A DNA stretch of 64,000 bases from SIAJ01 sp963773845 (GCA_963773845.1 CAVZCU010000017.1:534569-598568); one strand, 5' to 3'; positions 37,615-48,399 are shown, numbered from the stretch's first letter. Made by a program: numbers and translations. Notes: generated by a model not told the origin, from the letters alone.

Positions 37615-40467
37615 TTACCCCAAATCCACTTGCACCCGCAACAGTTCCCCGGCGGCGAAGTCCAGCCGGACGGCGTCGCCGACGACGCTTAGTCCCGTTG
37701 TCGGCTGATCGTCGCCATCCAGCAGCGTCGCGCCGCTCGGGTCGCGGACGCAGCGGAGTTCCGCCGTGCCGCCATGAACACCGCTCGTTTCCAGAAACGT
37801 CGCGATGAACGAACGGCCGCCGTCGTCCGTCGGCCGCATGTTGATGAGCAATAGGTTCGGCGAATCGACATGGAACAGCCAGCCGCTTGGACCGATATGA
37901 GGCGGGCCTTTTTCGGTCGGCACCACGGCCAGCGGCGAAATCATGCCGACGGCCGCCTGCATCGGGTAATCGCGATCGAGCGCCAGGCCGAGGTCGAACG
38001 ATCGCGTTTGTTCCCCTTCGGGGATCAGGATCACGTCGAGCATCCGCGGGCCTTGGCGCTGATGGAACGGCAGGCCACCGGTCAGGATCGTCGTGCCGCT
38101 ACGGCCGAGTTTCACTTCGACGAAGTCCGGCGACACCGGCCGCGTGTGCGTCGTTTGCATCGACATGCCGTTGACGCCGCGCAAGAGGGCAGAGCGCTCG
38201 TCGCGCCAGGCGAAGCGAGCGCCATAGTACGCGTGCCAGGGGTAGCCGCTCGGTGCGTGTTTGGGCTCGATCTCGATGTGCACGTCGAGCAATGGCCGCA
38301 TGAGCCAGGCGCGCAGCCGCAAACGGAAGGTAGCGAGTTCTTCGTTGTTCTCGTTGAAGATGACCCCCTCGCTGACGATTTCGCCGAGAGCCGAGCTACT
38401 GTGAATGACCTTGACCGATCGCCCTTCGGTGCGACTGCCGGGATTGAAGACGAGTTGCATGCCGAGCCGAGCCATGCGCAGGCGGGCGTCCTTGAAGGCT
38501 TTCAGACCGCCGGTCGCGGGATCGATCTCAGCCTCGAAGTATTCGTTGCGCACGGTGTTGCCATCGGCCATGCGGATGCGCGGACGGTGGTGCATGGTGC
38601 CGGGCACGCCTTTCGCCGGGATCCAGGCGAAACCAAGCGGGGGAATCTCGACCACGAGACGTGCCTTGTCCGCATCGCTCTGGGCGGCCTTGACCGGCCC
38701 CTCGATGGGCATCGGGTCGGGCATTGCATCCAATTCGAGCGCTACCCGACGCGTGAACGCGCACGGATTGAGCAACATATACCCGGGGCGATTCGCTTCG
38801 GCACGAACTTGCAGGCGGTCGGCGAGCTTTCGGGCCCAGGGGTCTTCGGGGGCTACGCCAAAAGCGGCTTCGGAAATCGGGTCTAGCCCGAAGGCCTCCA
38901 TCTCGTCCTCGGTTCGGTGCAATTGTGCAATCTGCGCGTTCTCTTCGTCCGTTGGACCGCCGGCACTGAGGGTGCGATAGATCGCTGCGAACGTCCAGGC
39001 CGCATCGAGCTTGCGCCGAGCGCGAGCTTGCATGGCGAACGCACTCACCGGATCGGGGCGATGGGCATTCGTTCGCTCCTCGAGGTAGTCGGCGAAGAAG
39101 TCGTCGGGATTGGAGGTGCCAACATACTCGCCGGCCAGCGCATCGCTGAAATAGCGCGAAAGCGTCGTCCACGTGCCCAACACCGGGGCGATCTTGCTGA
39201 TCGCCAGCCAGTCTTCGTAAAGCGGGTTCGCCGCCTCCGCCTGATGAATGACTGCCAGAGTCGGCGCGCTGTCTTGTGTGATGGACTGATGCAGTGTGTA
39301 AACGAGATTGAAGAACGTCTCCGCCTTGTGAACCGCGGCCGGCACTCGGGTGAAGGCGTCGATCGCCTTGCCATCCGGCGAAGTCCAGTTCACGACGGTT
39401 GAGCGATAATTGGGCGTCACCGCCCCATCGAACGAGGCGAGCACCGCCCGGCGGAAGCCGGTTGCTTGCACCCAGGCCGGGATGTGCGGATGATTGGCCG
39501 AGCGCTTGCGGGCCAGCACTTCGACCAAGGCGCCGGTCGCATCACGGGCCGCGGCGCGGCCTTTCCGCAAATTCCAGAGTTGCGATTCGACCGGCATTAG
39601 CGCATCTTCGCGCTCGCGGTAGACGCCGCCGATGATTTCGAGGATCGGCGGTTGGATGGCCTCATCCAACTTCGCGCGCAGTTCGGCGGCCCGTTCCGGG
39701 TATTGTTCGACCAGACGTTCGAGGGAACGACCGGTTGCCATCACGTTGAGTGGCGAACCGGCCGCAAGCGCCGCGGGTGGGGCAACATCGAGTTTGTCCT
39801 CGCTCAGTTGCCAGATGTCGAGCAAATGGATGTTCACCGAATAAAGAACTTCGCGGGCCGCGAGGAGCTTGGCCGCCGCGTTTTGTAAATGCGTCTCGAC
39901 ATCGCCGGCCGCCTCCGGGCGAAGCAATGCCTTGACCGCTTCTTGGACATCATTCCAAAAGCCCGGAACGTCGAGCAATCGTTCGTGATCCATGGCCTCA
40001 AACAGCGAGTCGATGATCATGTAACCGAAGCCGAGGCCGAAGAACGGTCGGACGTTCTCAATTGGCAAATCCAATAACGCTTGCTGATCCGGCGATCCGA
40101 AATGCTCGCGGCCCTCTTCGGATTGGCCCGCTTCGCGGACCGCCTCGATCATCCCTCGAACCGTCTGCTCGCGATCCGGATACGTGGGCAATTTGAGCGC
40201 GCCGATTGCCTTCACGCGATCCGGCCAGTCGTCCGGCAAGAATTGCGGTGGCGAGTCGGGCATGACGTACGCCCGACTGGCAGTCGGCTGCTCGTGATCG
40301 TAAGCGGAATCGACGCGCGGGGGATTCTCGCCGCCGATGAGAAGCGCCGGATGCCAGAGTACGATCTGCCCGTTCAACCAGGCCGCCATCTCGTCCTCGT
40401 TCAGATACACTTGGTGGTGCGTCGGCAGGCGATACGGGGACAGAAGAAGACGCTGGCGGTCGCTCAT
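37615..40467 (-). CDS. GH38-like (alpha-mannosidase-related) protein
   Basis: 950 aa, cytoplasmic by appearance (no signal peptide). The second half resembles alpha-mannosidase mid and C-terminal domains: MLLNPCAFTRRVALELD, RNEYFEAEIDPATGGLKAF, FNENNEELATFRLRLRAWL. The first half (LSPYRLPTHHQVYLNEDEMAAW, then many helices) does not show the usual GH38 catalytic Asp motif by eye, so activity is uncertain. ATG 40467 (MSDRQRLLL) is chosen over an upstream codon. The reading frame is intact. It is divergently arranged with the chaperone operon across an 81-bp gap. Confidence 0.55.
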   Translation of the reverse strand: MSDRQRLLLSPYRLPTHHQVYLNEDEMAAWLNGQIVLWHPALLIGGENPPRVDSAYDHEQPTASRAYVMPDSPPQFLPDDWPDRVKAIGALKLPTYPDREQTVRGMIEAVREAGQSEEGREHFGSPDQQALLDLPIENVRPFFGLGFGYMIIDSLFEAMDHERLLDVPGFWNDVQEAVKALLRPEAAGDVETHLQNAAAKLLAAREVLYSVNIHLLDIWQLSEDKLDVAPPAALAAGSPLNVMATGRSLERLVEQYPERAAELRAKLDEAIQPPILEIIGGVYREREDALMPVESQLWNLRKGRAAARDATGALVEVLARKRSANHPHIPAWVQATGFRRAVLASFDGAVTPNYRSTVVNWTSPDGKAIDAFTRVPAAVHKAETFFNLVYTLHQSITQDSAPTLAVIHQAEAANPLYEDWLAISKIAPVLGTWTTLSRYFSDALAGEYVGTSNPDDFFADYLEERTNAHRPDPVSAFAMQARARRKLDAAWTFAAIYRTLSAGGPTDEENAQIAQLHRTEDEMEAFGLDPISEAAFGVAPEDPWARKLADRLQVRAEANRPGYMLLNPCAFTRRVALELDAMPDPMPIEGPVKAAQSDADKARLVVEIPPLGFAWIPAKGVPGTMHHRPRIRMADGNTVRNEYFEAEIDPATGGLKAFKDARLRMARLGMQLVFNPGSRTEGRSVKVIHSSSALGEIVSEGVIFNENNEELATFRLRLRAWLMRPLLDVHIEIEPKHAPSGYPWHAYYGARFAWRDERSALLRGVNGMSMQTTHTRPVSPDFVEVKLGRSGTTILTGGLPFHQRQGPRMLDVILIPEGEQTRSFDLGLALDRDYPMQAAVGMISPLAVVPTEKGPPHIGPSGWLFHVDSPNLLLINMRPTDDGGRSFIATFLETSGVHGGTAELRCVRDPSGATLLDGDDQPTTGLSVVGDAVRLDFAAGELLRVQVDLG

Positions 40468-40548
40468 GTGTCGGTTTTCTGCGAGAATGGTAACGCGGCT
40501 GAACACGAATATGATAGGAAATCGTCAGTCGTTCTCAGGAGCCTGACT

Positions 40549-42824
40549 GTGGCAAATGCACCGGCAACGACGCCGCTTTCTCGACGAATCGAATCCGCAT
40601 TGAAGGACGGCCGAATTCCTCAGGCCCTCGAGTTAGCGAGGCAATTCAACCGCCAAGAGCCGGGCCCGGCCGCGCAAGCTCTGCTCCGGAAAAGTTATCT
40701 CGCGGCGGCGGAAGCGCAGGTCAATCGGGGCGCCTTCCGCGATGCCCATGCCGTCCTCGCCGAAGCCGAGAAACTCCCGATCGACGACCCGTCGTGGTGG
40801 GAGCGGCTCGCCGAGTTGCGGGCCGATCTTGGCGATCATGGACGGGCGATAGAGCTATTGGGTAAGGTCCCCGAATGCAACGCTCGGCCCCGCATCCTCG
40901 GCCGCGTCGTCGACCGCGCGGTTCGCGAAGGTCCGGCCGGCAGGGAGATGTTGCCCGCCGACTTGCGACCGCAATTGGATGTGCTTCGCCAGGCGTTTGC
41001 CGACTATGAGGCGGGACGCGAAGAGCCATGCTCGTGAAGTCCTCAATGGCATTGGGCTCGCCTCGCCATTCCTGGAATGGAAACTGTTCCTCCGTGGACT
41101 GATGGCATGGTCGAGCGAACGATACGACCCGGGCGCTCGAGAATTGGTCGCGGCTCTCGGACGGGCGGTTGCCGGCGAAGCTGGCCGATCCATTTCGCGT
41201 ACTGGTCGACAAATCCTACGCGGCCCGGCTGCCGGCGAACCGGCTCGCAACGGTCGGTCGCCAGGCGGATTCCCTTTCGGGAGGCGTGACGGACGGGTTG
41301 CGCCGGCTGCGCAAACAACTGGCCAACGACGAAACGATACCGGAAGCGCTCGAAACCGCACGCGCCGTGGTTCCCGATCTCAAGCGCATCGCACCCGACC
41401 TGGTTCCACGTCTGGCGAATGTGATCTACTGGACCCTGGTCAGCAGCGGTCAGCCGGAAGACATGCCGCGCTTCAATCGGATTTTCGGGCCCCCCGTCGA
41501 CGATCCGCAATTTTTTCCGCCTGCAAGCGATGGTCATGGAAGCGATGCATCACCTCGATAAGGCGCACGAGATCTGGGCCAAATACGAGAATTGGATCGC
41601 CCAGAACCCGTCGCGCTGGCCGGGCGCGCAATCGTCGCGGGCACGGGCCCTGGTGCTGGAACGCATGGGACGGCTCGCCCGCGACTGGCGCAACGACGAA
41701 GGGGACGACGACGATGCGTTCGGCTTCTTCGACTTGTTCGAGCGCAATCAGCGGCGGCGTCCCAAGGAACGTAAAGCGCATTCGACCGTCGCCCGAAGAA
41801 TGTTTTCGCAAAGCCGGCGAACTGGCGCCGGATTGGATCGCGCCTGCGCATCGAGTTGCTCAAGGAACACGGCGACGACCCGGAAAAGGCCAATCCGGCA
41901 ATCGCGGAGGTGCTCGCCCGATTTCCGGACGACTTGAAAGTCCTGGAATGTGCCGCGCAGTTTTACGAGCGAATCGGCGACATGGCCAAAGCCCACGCGT
42001 GCATCAAGCGAGCGCTGGCGGCCAATCCGCTCGACCGCGAATTGCGCGGCCAAGCGGCGGGCCTCGCATTGCACGAGGCACGGCAACGAGGCGGCGAAGG
42101 GGAATTCGATGCCGCCCGGGCGGCGTTACGCGAAGCTGCGGACCTGGGCGGCGGCGCGGCGACACCCGCCATCCAGGCACTTGCCGCCGCGGTGGAATTG
42201 CGAGCGCACAATGCGGAGGCGTTTCAAACACATCGCGATGCGTTGATGAATCAGCCCGACGGCCGGTTGGCCGGCGCTTATCGATTGATGGTCGAAGGCT
42301 CGCGGCTGAAGCTCAAGAAAAAAGACATGGGCCCCTATCAGGCCGAGTACGCGGAACGCCTTGCCGGGCCGGTCACCGCGAAGGACCTCTCGCCACTCAT
42401 CGATGCCGTCGCTCAGTATCAGCAGGAACCGACCAAATATCGCGGGCTGTTGACGCATGCGAAAAAGATTTTGGAACGAGTGGTGGAAGTCGGCACGTCC
42501 GATATTTCGGAAGACGATTTGCTCCTCTTGGCCTTGGCGGTGCACGACTACAATTTGTTCAAGCCGCTTCAGCCTATTGCCAATGCCGGCGTCCGGCGCT
42601 TCCCGAACAATCCGTATTTCCACTTCTTCCAGGCCGAGGCGATGGTGTCGCGACAGCGGTCGGAATACATCAACTACAACGTCGGCAGCGCCTATCGCCG
42701 GGCGAAAAACTTGATCGATCAAGCCAAGGACGGCCGGTATCGGGCGCTGCAAGATAGGTTGGATGAACGCGTCAAGCAGACGCCGGAAGTCGGCCGGTGG
42801 CTGAACGATCGATGGGATTGGTGA
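40549..42824 (+). CDS. TPR-type scaffold protein of the chaperone operon (frameshifted)
   Basis: About 755 aa of helical repeats without signal peptide: IPQALELARQFNRQEPG, AQVNRGAFRDAHAVLAEAEK, KECAAQFYERIGDMAKAHAC-like TPRs (seen as VLECAAQFYERIGDMAKAH) and a C-terminal domain ending LNDRWDW. GTG 40549 has AGGA 8 nt upstream. The frame shifts near 41030, 41130, 41515, 41800 and 41845, the densest cluster of breaks in the window. It starts a TPR/J/GrpE/Hsp70 operon; TPR proteins often bind Hsp70 tails, so a co-chaperone role is plausible. Confidence 0.6.
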
Positions 42825-42835
42825 GGACACTCCGC

Positions 42836-43135
42836 ATGGTCGATCCCTATGCAACCCTGGGCGTCGAATCCGACGCCGACGATGAGACGATTCGCCGGCG
42901 CTATCTGGAACTCGTGCGGCAGTATCCGCCCGAGCAGCATCCGGAGCGGTTCGCGGCCGTCCGCGCGGCCTACGAAAAGCTCAAAGACATTGACGCCCGC
43001 GTTCGCCATCGATTGTTCGAGCAAGGCAAGCGGGATGGAATCGAGGAATTGATCGAGGAGTTGGCATGTCGGATGCCCCGTCGCCGGTACAGTCTCCAGA
43101 GCCTCCTGTCGATGCAGAGAACGGCGGGGCGTTGA
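42836..43135 (+). CDS. J-domain protein lacking HPD
   Basis: 99 aa. J-domain pattern DPYATLGVESDADDETIRRRYLELVRQ, AAVRAAYEKLKD, but the loop that normally carries HPD reads QYPPEQHPERF. Without HPD a J-protein is not expected to stimulate Hsp70 ATPase in the usual way, so this could be a targeting or regulatory form. ATG 42836 has GAGG 9 nt upstream. It overlaps the grpE-like start by 70 bp. Part of the chaperone operon. Confidence 0.75.
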   Translation: MVDPYATLGVESDADDETIRRRYLELVRQYPPEQHPERFAAVRAAYEKLKDIDARVRHRLFEQGKRDGIEELIEELACRMPRRRYSLQSLLSMQRTAGR

Positions 43136-43934
43136 ACGCCGAGGCAATTGATCGCATCCTGGCGGACTTCCGTGCGTGGCTCATGGACGTTGCCGCCGTT
43201 CCGACGCCAACCGAAGAACCGCCCGCCGTCGATCTCCACACGCTGGTCGCGCAGTTCACTGCTCTGCGCCACGAGATCAATCTGCAAACGAAGGCCGCCC
43301 GTTCAACGCTCGAACAAAACGGCGAGGCGCTCGACCGAGCTGCGCTCCGCCGTCGACGAGTTGCGCGAACGTCCGACATCGGAGGAGGATGATGTCACGC
43401 CATTGCTGAAAGCAATCGTCGATGTCTACGACAACCTGGCACTCGCGTTGCGACAGGTCGAGAAACAGCGGGAGGCGATTGACAAGCCTCTCGCGGACCT
43501 TACCGAAGGAGCCAGCCTGCCGGAACCGCTTGCCAAGGAGATTACGAATCTGCGAGCATCACAATCGCCCGGTTTATGGTCCCGACTCTTCGGCGGATCC
43601 ACGCTACGATCGCAAGAATTCGACGGAGTTCTCCAGCTTGTCCAGGCTCGTCGCGAACGGACGGAGCAATCGGCCAAGTTGATTCGTTCCTCCTTCGACG
43701 GGCTGATCGCCGGTTACCGCATGAGTCTGGCCCGCGTCGATCGTGTTCTGGAACAATTCAACATGGAAACGATCCCGACCGAGGGCGAGACCTTCGATCC
43801 GGAACTGATGGAGGTCGTCGAAGTGGTCGGCAGATTCCAGGCTGCCCGCGGGACAGATTGTGGAAGAAGTCCGTCGGGGCTACTTGCGCGGCGAGATCGT
43901 GTTTCGATATGCTCAAGTCAAGGTGGCAAGGTGA
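43066..43934 (+). CDS. grpE: GrpE-like nucleotide exchange factor (frameshifted)
   Basis: About 289 aa. Coiled-coil segment (LHTLVAQFTALRHEINLQTKA, AVDELRERPTSEEDD) then LLKAIVDVYDNLALALRQVEK and a GrpE-type beta-domain with the family ending (VEEVRRGYLRGEIVFRYAQV). Frame breaks near 43330 and 43845 separate these segments. It releases ADP from the adjacent Hsp70. The insert between coil and beta domain is longer than in the standard protein. The gene starts inside the J-protein gene and ends 77 bp before the Hsp70 gene, so they are surely co-transcribed. Confidence 0.75.
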
Positions 43935-44011
43935 CGGTGAAAGCGTCCCAATGTGGACCGATGCCATCGGGCTGCTTGTGGGGCTCCGCTCATTTCAAAG
44001 GAATGTGAGTC

Positions 44012-45876
44012 ATGGCTGAACTCATTCTCGGCATCGACCTCGGAACCACGAACAGCGAAGTCGCCATTGTCGAGAACGGCGTGCCCACGCGTGTTGCCGG
44101 GTGAAGACGGAGACCCAATTCTGCCCTCATTCGTCGGACTCGCCGACGACGGCCGCTTGCTAGTCGGTAAAGCAGCGCGCAATCAATATCCACTCGCTCC
44201 CGATCGCACCATCAAGTCGATCAAGCGCAAGATGGGCGAGGACATCAAAGTTTCCCTCGGCGAGCAACAGTACCGCCCGCAGGAAATCTCCGCGATGATC
44301 CTGCGCGCGCTCAAGGATCGCGCCCAGAAGACGCTCGGCAAGGAGATCAAGAAAGCCGTCGTCACGGTCCCCGCCTATTTCAACGACGCCCAGCGACAAG
44401 CAACCATCGAGGCCGGTCAGTTGGCGGGTCTCGAAGTCGTCCGCATTCTCAATGAGCCGACGGCCGCGGCTCTCGTCTACGATCCCGGACAGACTTCGGG
44501 CTTGAACGTGCTCGTTTACGATCTGGGCGGCGGGACCTTCGACGTCTCCGTCGTTCGGGCCGAGCAAGGGGTCGTCGAAGTGCTCGCCAGCCACGGTGAC
44601 ACGCACCTCGGCGGCGACGACTTCGACGAGTTGCTTCTCAAGCATCTCTGCGATGCATTTCAAGTGCAACATCAGATCGACCTGCGCGAAAACCGCACCA
44701 GCCGGGCTCGCCTTCTCCGGGCCGCGGAGGCCGCCAAGCGCCAACTTTCGGATTACGCGTTCGCCAAGGTCGAAGAGGAATTCATCGCCGAGAAGGACGG
44801 CGTCCCGCTGCACCTCTCGATCGAGGTGAGCCGCGGAGAATTCGAGGACATGATTCGCCCGCTCATCGATCGCACGATGGATTGCGTGCAGCGTTCGCTC
44901 GACGACGCCCATCTGACGGCCGCCCAAATTGATCGCGTCGTCCTGGTCGGCGGCACCACCCGCGTGCCGATGATCTCCGAACTTCTCGAAACCCGTCTCG
45001 GGCGGCCGGCGCAAGGACATTAACCCCGATCTATGCGTGGCGATGGGGGCCGCCGTTCAGGCGGCCATGATTGCGGGCGAATCGGTTGGGGCGGTGCTCG
45101 TCGACATCACGCCGCACTCAATGGGAATTAAAACGCTCGATCCCTCGGCCGGCGATTATTTCTTCGGCGGCGGCTTCGAATTCCGCTTCGCTCCGATCAT
45201 CCGTCGCGGCACACCGCTGCCGGCGTCGCGATCGGAAGTCTTTCGTACGGTCAGCGATAATCAGCCATCCGTCGAAATGGACGTTTATCAAGGCGAAAGC
45301 GACGATGTCCGTCGCAATCACCGTGTCGGCAGCTTCCACATCGAGGGCCTGGCGCGCGTGCCAGCCGGCAACCAGATCGTCGTGCAGCTCGATTTGACGC
45401 TCGACGGCGTGCTGAAAGTCGCTGCCCGCGAAAAAGCGACCGGCCTGGTCAAGCACATCACGATCGACAATGCACTGGCTCGTTTCGAGCGCGAAGAGCG
45501 CGACGCGGCGACCGCCCGGCTCGAACAACTCTGGCGCGACAGTTTTCCCGACGAGCCCGAAGCCGAAGAAGAACTCGGGCCGGAAGACGTGGAATCCGAA
45601 ATCCTGAGCGGCGTTGAATCCGCAGGCGAAGGCCCGTCGGCCTCGATGCCGGTTCTTGACGCGGGTCCCCGCGAGGGCCAACGCGAGGCGGTGCAAGCGC
45701 GAGCATTGTTGGAGAAAGCGGAGCGCCTGCGGACTAAGGCGTCGCCCGAAGACCAGGTGGAACTCGACCGCCTCATGCAAGACGTCAGAGCCGCCCTCGA
45801 CGACCGCAACTGGAGCGGGCTGGAGACCGCATCGAATGCGCTGGCGGATGTGCTGTTTTATCTGGAGGACGTGTAG
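44012..45876 (+). CDS. dnaK: Hsp70/DnaK-family chaperone (frameshifted)
   Basis: About 620 aa. Nucleotide-binding domain: LILGIDLGTTNSEVAIVENG, VVTVPAYFNDAQRQATIEAG, LNEPTAAALVYD, VYDLGGGTFDVSVV, HLGGDDFDELLL, VLVGGTTRVPMI. After a break near 45012: INPDLCVAMGAAVQAAMIAG, LVDITPHSMGIKT and a substrate domain (FRTVSDNQPSVEMDVYQGES). The first break, near 44098, follows GVPTRV. The substrate domain and lid are shorter than in housekeeping DnaK and it lacks an EEVD-like tail. With adjacent J, GrpE and TPR genes it forms a dedicated chaperone set, probably not the main DnaK. Confidence 0.85.
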
Positions 45877-45910
45877 GGCATTTCCCCGGCAATCGAGTCA
45901 ATCGGATTCG

Positions 45911-46246
45911 CTATTCGCTGTCAAAACTTTGACCGAACAATGGGTTGCCAGGAAGTGGAAGGAGCTGCAACAGAAAGACCATGGGGATGCGTTCGTGAAC
46001 GGAATAAGCGGCGAAGAATCCGCGATGCCGTCCGTGATACTCAATCAAATGGGCGTGCCGGAAGTTGCGGATAGGATCACCCCACCCGCGGGGGTCATGG
46101 ATTAATTTGTCCACAATCTCAGCGATCGATCGTTCGATTTCCGGCCGCACTTCAAGTGCCGAGGCGAGGTCGAGCATTCGCTGAATTCGTTCCCGCAGTG
46201 CGCCACTCGCGTCAAATTCGAAGGGCGGAGCCGGATCGGGAATCAT
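45911..46246 (-). CDS. Small protein, possible ParE/RelE-like toxin of a coupled pair
   Basis: 111 aa: an N-terminal helix pair (ALRERIQRMLDLASALE, IERSIAEIVDKLI) then a compact beta region with FRHAHLIEYHGRHRGFFAAY and IPMVFLLQLLPLPG. The late Arg/His pattern and length resemble RelE/ParE toxins, but I cannot confirm the family. ATG 46246 overlaps the upstream small gene by 4 bp. Converges with the Hsp70 operon. Confidence 0.45.
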   Translation of the reverse strand: MIPDPAPPFEFDASGALRERIQRMLDLASALEVRPEIERSIAEIVDKLIHDPRGWGDPIRNFRHAHLIEYHGRHRGFFAAYSVHERIPMVFLLQLLPLPGNPLFGQSFDSE

Positions 46247-46494
46247 GCGGGCTTCCGTGGATAAAGGCCGAGTTCGGCCAACCATTTCATCCCGGACCCG
46301 GGGACGTGATTCTTCATGACCTCCAAATACTCTTCTTCCTTTGGCAAATCTTCGGCTTTGATGGGTCCATATACGCGATCGTAGAGGTCCCGTCGATCGG
46401 CCTTGATTGCCTCAAGGGTCTCTCGAAGCCGGGCGTTCTCCGCCTCGAGTTGGTTGATGCGTCTTTGAAGGACTTCTTCTCTGGGCTGGTTCAT
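46243..46494 (-). CDS. Small coiled-coil protein, possible antitoxin
   Basis: 83 aa: strong coiled coil over the first half (QRRINQLEAENARLRETLEA, IKADRRDLYDRV) then KAEDLPKEEEYLEVMKNH and a C-terminal GMKWLAELGLY. ATG 46494 lies upstream of, and overlaps by 4 bp, the next small gene. Antitoxin-first order with coupling suggests a toxin-antitoxin pair, but a plain two-gene unit is equally possible. Confidence 0.45.
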   Translation of the reverse strand: MNQPREEVLQRRINQLEAENARLRETLEAIKADRRDLYDRVYGPIKAEDLPKEEEYLEVMKNHVPGSGMKWLAELGLYPRKPA

Positions 46495-46617
46495 TGGCAA
46501 CAATCCTCCCCGATTGAATTCTATCGTGGGTGGACTTCGTTCGCAACAAGGTGCACGGTCGGCCGACCCTCGACCCGCCGCTGCATTCTCTACTTTCAAT
46601 CCAACGAATTTAGGGAC

Positions 46618-47604
46618 CTACGCCACTTTCGGCACGATCGCCGGCCCCGGATCCGGCGGTCTTAGCTCAATCCGTTCGACCAGGGCCAAGATCAAATCCG
46701 CAATGCCGAATACCGAGAGCAGCGCGCCCATTGCCGCCAGCGCCAGTGAGCCGGAGCCGAGTGGTCGGCCGCCGAGTGCGGCGAAAACGCCAATGCTCGC
46801 AATTGTCAAAAGCCATGCCAATGGCGGCCGGCCGACCTGCCACTCCTTGAGCCCGCGGGCCACGGTTCGCCAGACGCCGATCAAGAGCAAAGCGGCAACG
46901 ACCCCGGGCATTGTCCACGCCCAGACGCCGTTAGCCCAATCGCCGTTTCGAATAGCGTTGTTCCATTCCGAATACACGGTGGACCAATCGCCGCCTTGGA
47001 AAACGGGCGGCCATTGGCCGTGAATGAGACGGAGGCACGTCGCGCCAATTGCTGGCGGACCGATGGTTGCCAGAATCAATCGCCCGCGATCAGCCCATGT
47101 GGCGTGTCTCGTCAGCAATCCAATTACCGCGGATAGAACGGCTATCAACAGCATGATTTGCCAAATGCGTTCGTGTGCGACCAAATCGTCCGAATGCAAT
47201 TCGCTGACCCGATACCAGGCAAACGATGCGACACCGGCCCAGACTCCGATCAGCAGCCATTGCCATTTGCCTGGGCGTCCCTGTCGAGTGCCTGCGGCAA
47301 GACCGATCAAAAGTGTCGCCAGAAAAAGCGCATCACTCGCCCGTTCCGAAAAGACGGCGGGAACTGGGCTCGCGGGCTCGCTCATGCGAAAGAAGAGAAG
47401 CACGGTCGCGGCGGCGAGGAGTCCATGAAACCGCCAGGCGATGTAGCAAACAGCGATAACCGATGTGAGAGTAGTGAATAAGCGGTACCCGAGTGCTTCG
47501 TCGCCTGCCAGATTGCCTGGCCGAACAACGACAAGCCCGGTCAACGCCGCAACGAGCAGGATCGGAGCCAGCCGCGGAAACCGTTCAGGGGCGGATTCTT
47601 TCAT
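46618..47604 (-). CDS. Multi-pass membrane protein
   Basis: 328 aa with about eight hydrophobic helices (APILLVAALTGLVVV, GLLAAATVLLFF, LFLATLLIGLAAG, IMLLIAVLSAVIGLL, MPGVVAALLLIGVW, WLLTIASIGVFAALG, LAAMGALLSVFGIADL). Transporter-like topology but no recognisable signature; could be a sugar- or lipid-handling membrane protein. The N-terminus MKESAPERFPRLAP suggests an inner-membrane protein with a cytoplasmic start. Reading frame intact. Confidence 0.55.
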   Translation of the reverse strand: MKESAPERFPRLAPILLVAALTGLVVVRPGNLAGDEALGYRLFTTLTSVIAVCYIAWRFHGLLAAATVLLFFRMSEPASPVPAVFSERASDALFLATLLIGLAAGTRQGRPGKWQWLLIGVWAGVASFAWYRVSELHSDDLVAHERIWQIMLLIAVLSAVIGLLTRHATWADRGRLILATIGPPAIGATCLRLIHGQWPPVFQGGDWSTVYSEWNNAIRNGDWANGVWAWTMPGVVAALLLIGVWRTVARGLKEWQVGRPPLAWLLTIASIGVFAALGGRPLGSGSLALAAMGALLSVFGIADLILALVERIELRPPDPGPAIVPKVA

Positions 47605-48077
47605 GGTCTCATTAGGTTATTCGTTTGCCAGGACCGCAGCTTCACTGACAACCAGGAGGGGGGTACCCAATCGTAGTTTTCATGCCAGACAAGAATTACT
47701 TCAGAAAAGTTGAATTCGTTTTGAGAGGGGTGGGGCGCCCTGGACTGAACGAATTCTGTCTGGGAGGACGCGGCGAATATCTCGTGCTTGACATCACCTC
47801 ATCACCCGTATCCAATGAGTGTTCGCCCTCGCTCTGGTCAATCTCATCTGACTTCCCTCCAGAGCGCTTGGCTTCGAGGAGCGTTTTCCATGCCGAGCGA
47901 CTTGACCGAAGGTCGGTCCGGATATCGGACCGATCGTGAGCCTTGCGCGAAGAACAGGTTCGTGGTTGGACTTTTCAGAGGGGATCAAAGCCGGCAATGT
48001 AACGGATGCGATGAGTTCATCGAGACGTGTTTCCGAATGCTTGCGGACATGCCAAAATGAGCAGCGGGGGAGCGCTC
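47605..48077. other. Intergenic region
   Basis: About 470 bases between a divergent membrane protein gene and the next forward gene. Forward frames near 47682-48060 have no protein-like features, so nothing is called here. Confidence 0.4.
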
Positions 48078-48399
48078 GTGAACATCCAATGGCTTGAACC
48101 ATGGCGGCCGATCGAAGACCCGGATCTGGGGCAGGTCTTTGCCGACGAATTGGCGCGAAGTCGCGCCGGGGCATCCGCTGGCCGGTTTGCCGCTCATCGC
48201 AATTGGCCAACATACGGGCACCGACGACTTCTTGTTTCGAGTGAACGATGGCTCCGGCCGCCTCGCCCTCGTGCATTTGACGTGGACTGGACAGCGTGAA
48301 ATACCCCCCTGGCCGCAATCCATGCTCTTCGCCAACGAAGCCGACTGGATCGAACAAGGCATGGGTCCGGACCACGACGAGACTGTGGCGGGCAGCTAG
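48078..48399 (+). CDS. Small cytoplasmic hypothetical protein (frameshifted)
   Basis: About 107 aa: NIQWLEPWRPIEDPDLGQVFADELAR, then, after a break near 48155, HPLAGLPLIAIGQHTGTDDFLF, VNDGSGRLALVHLTWTGQ, MLFANEADWIEQG. The aromatic, Trp-rich pattern suits a small globular protein; no family is recognised. GTG 48078 has GGGGGAG 5 nt upstream, better than ATG 48057. Confidence 0.5.

Noticed and set aside
47682..48060. Forward frames between the membrane protein and 48078
   Set aside because: No signal, composition or ribosome site supports a protein; left as intergenic.
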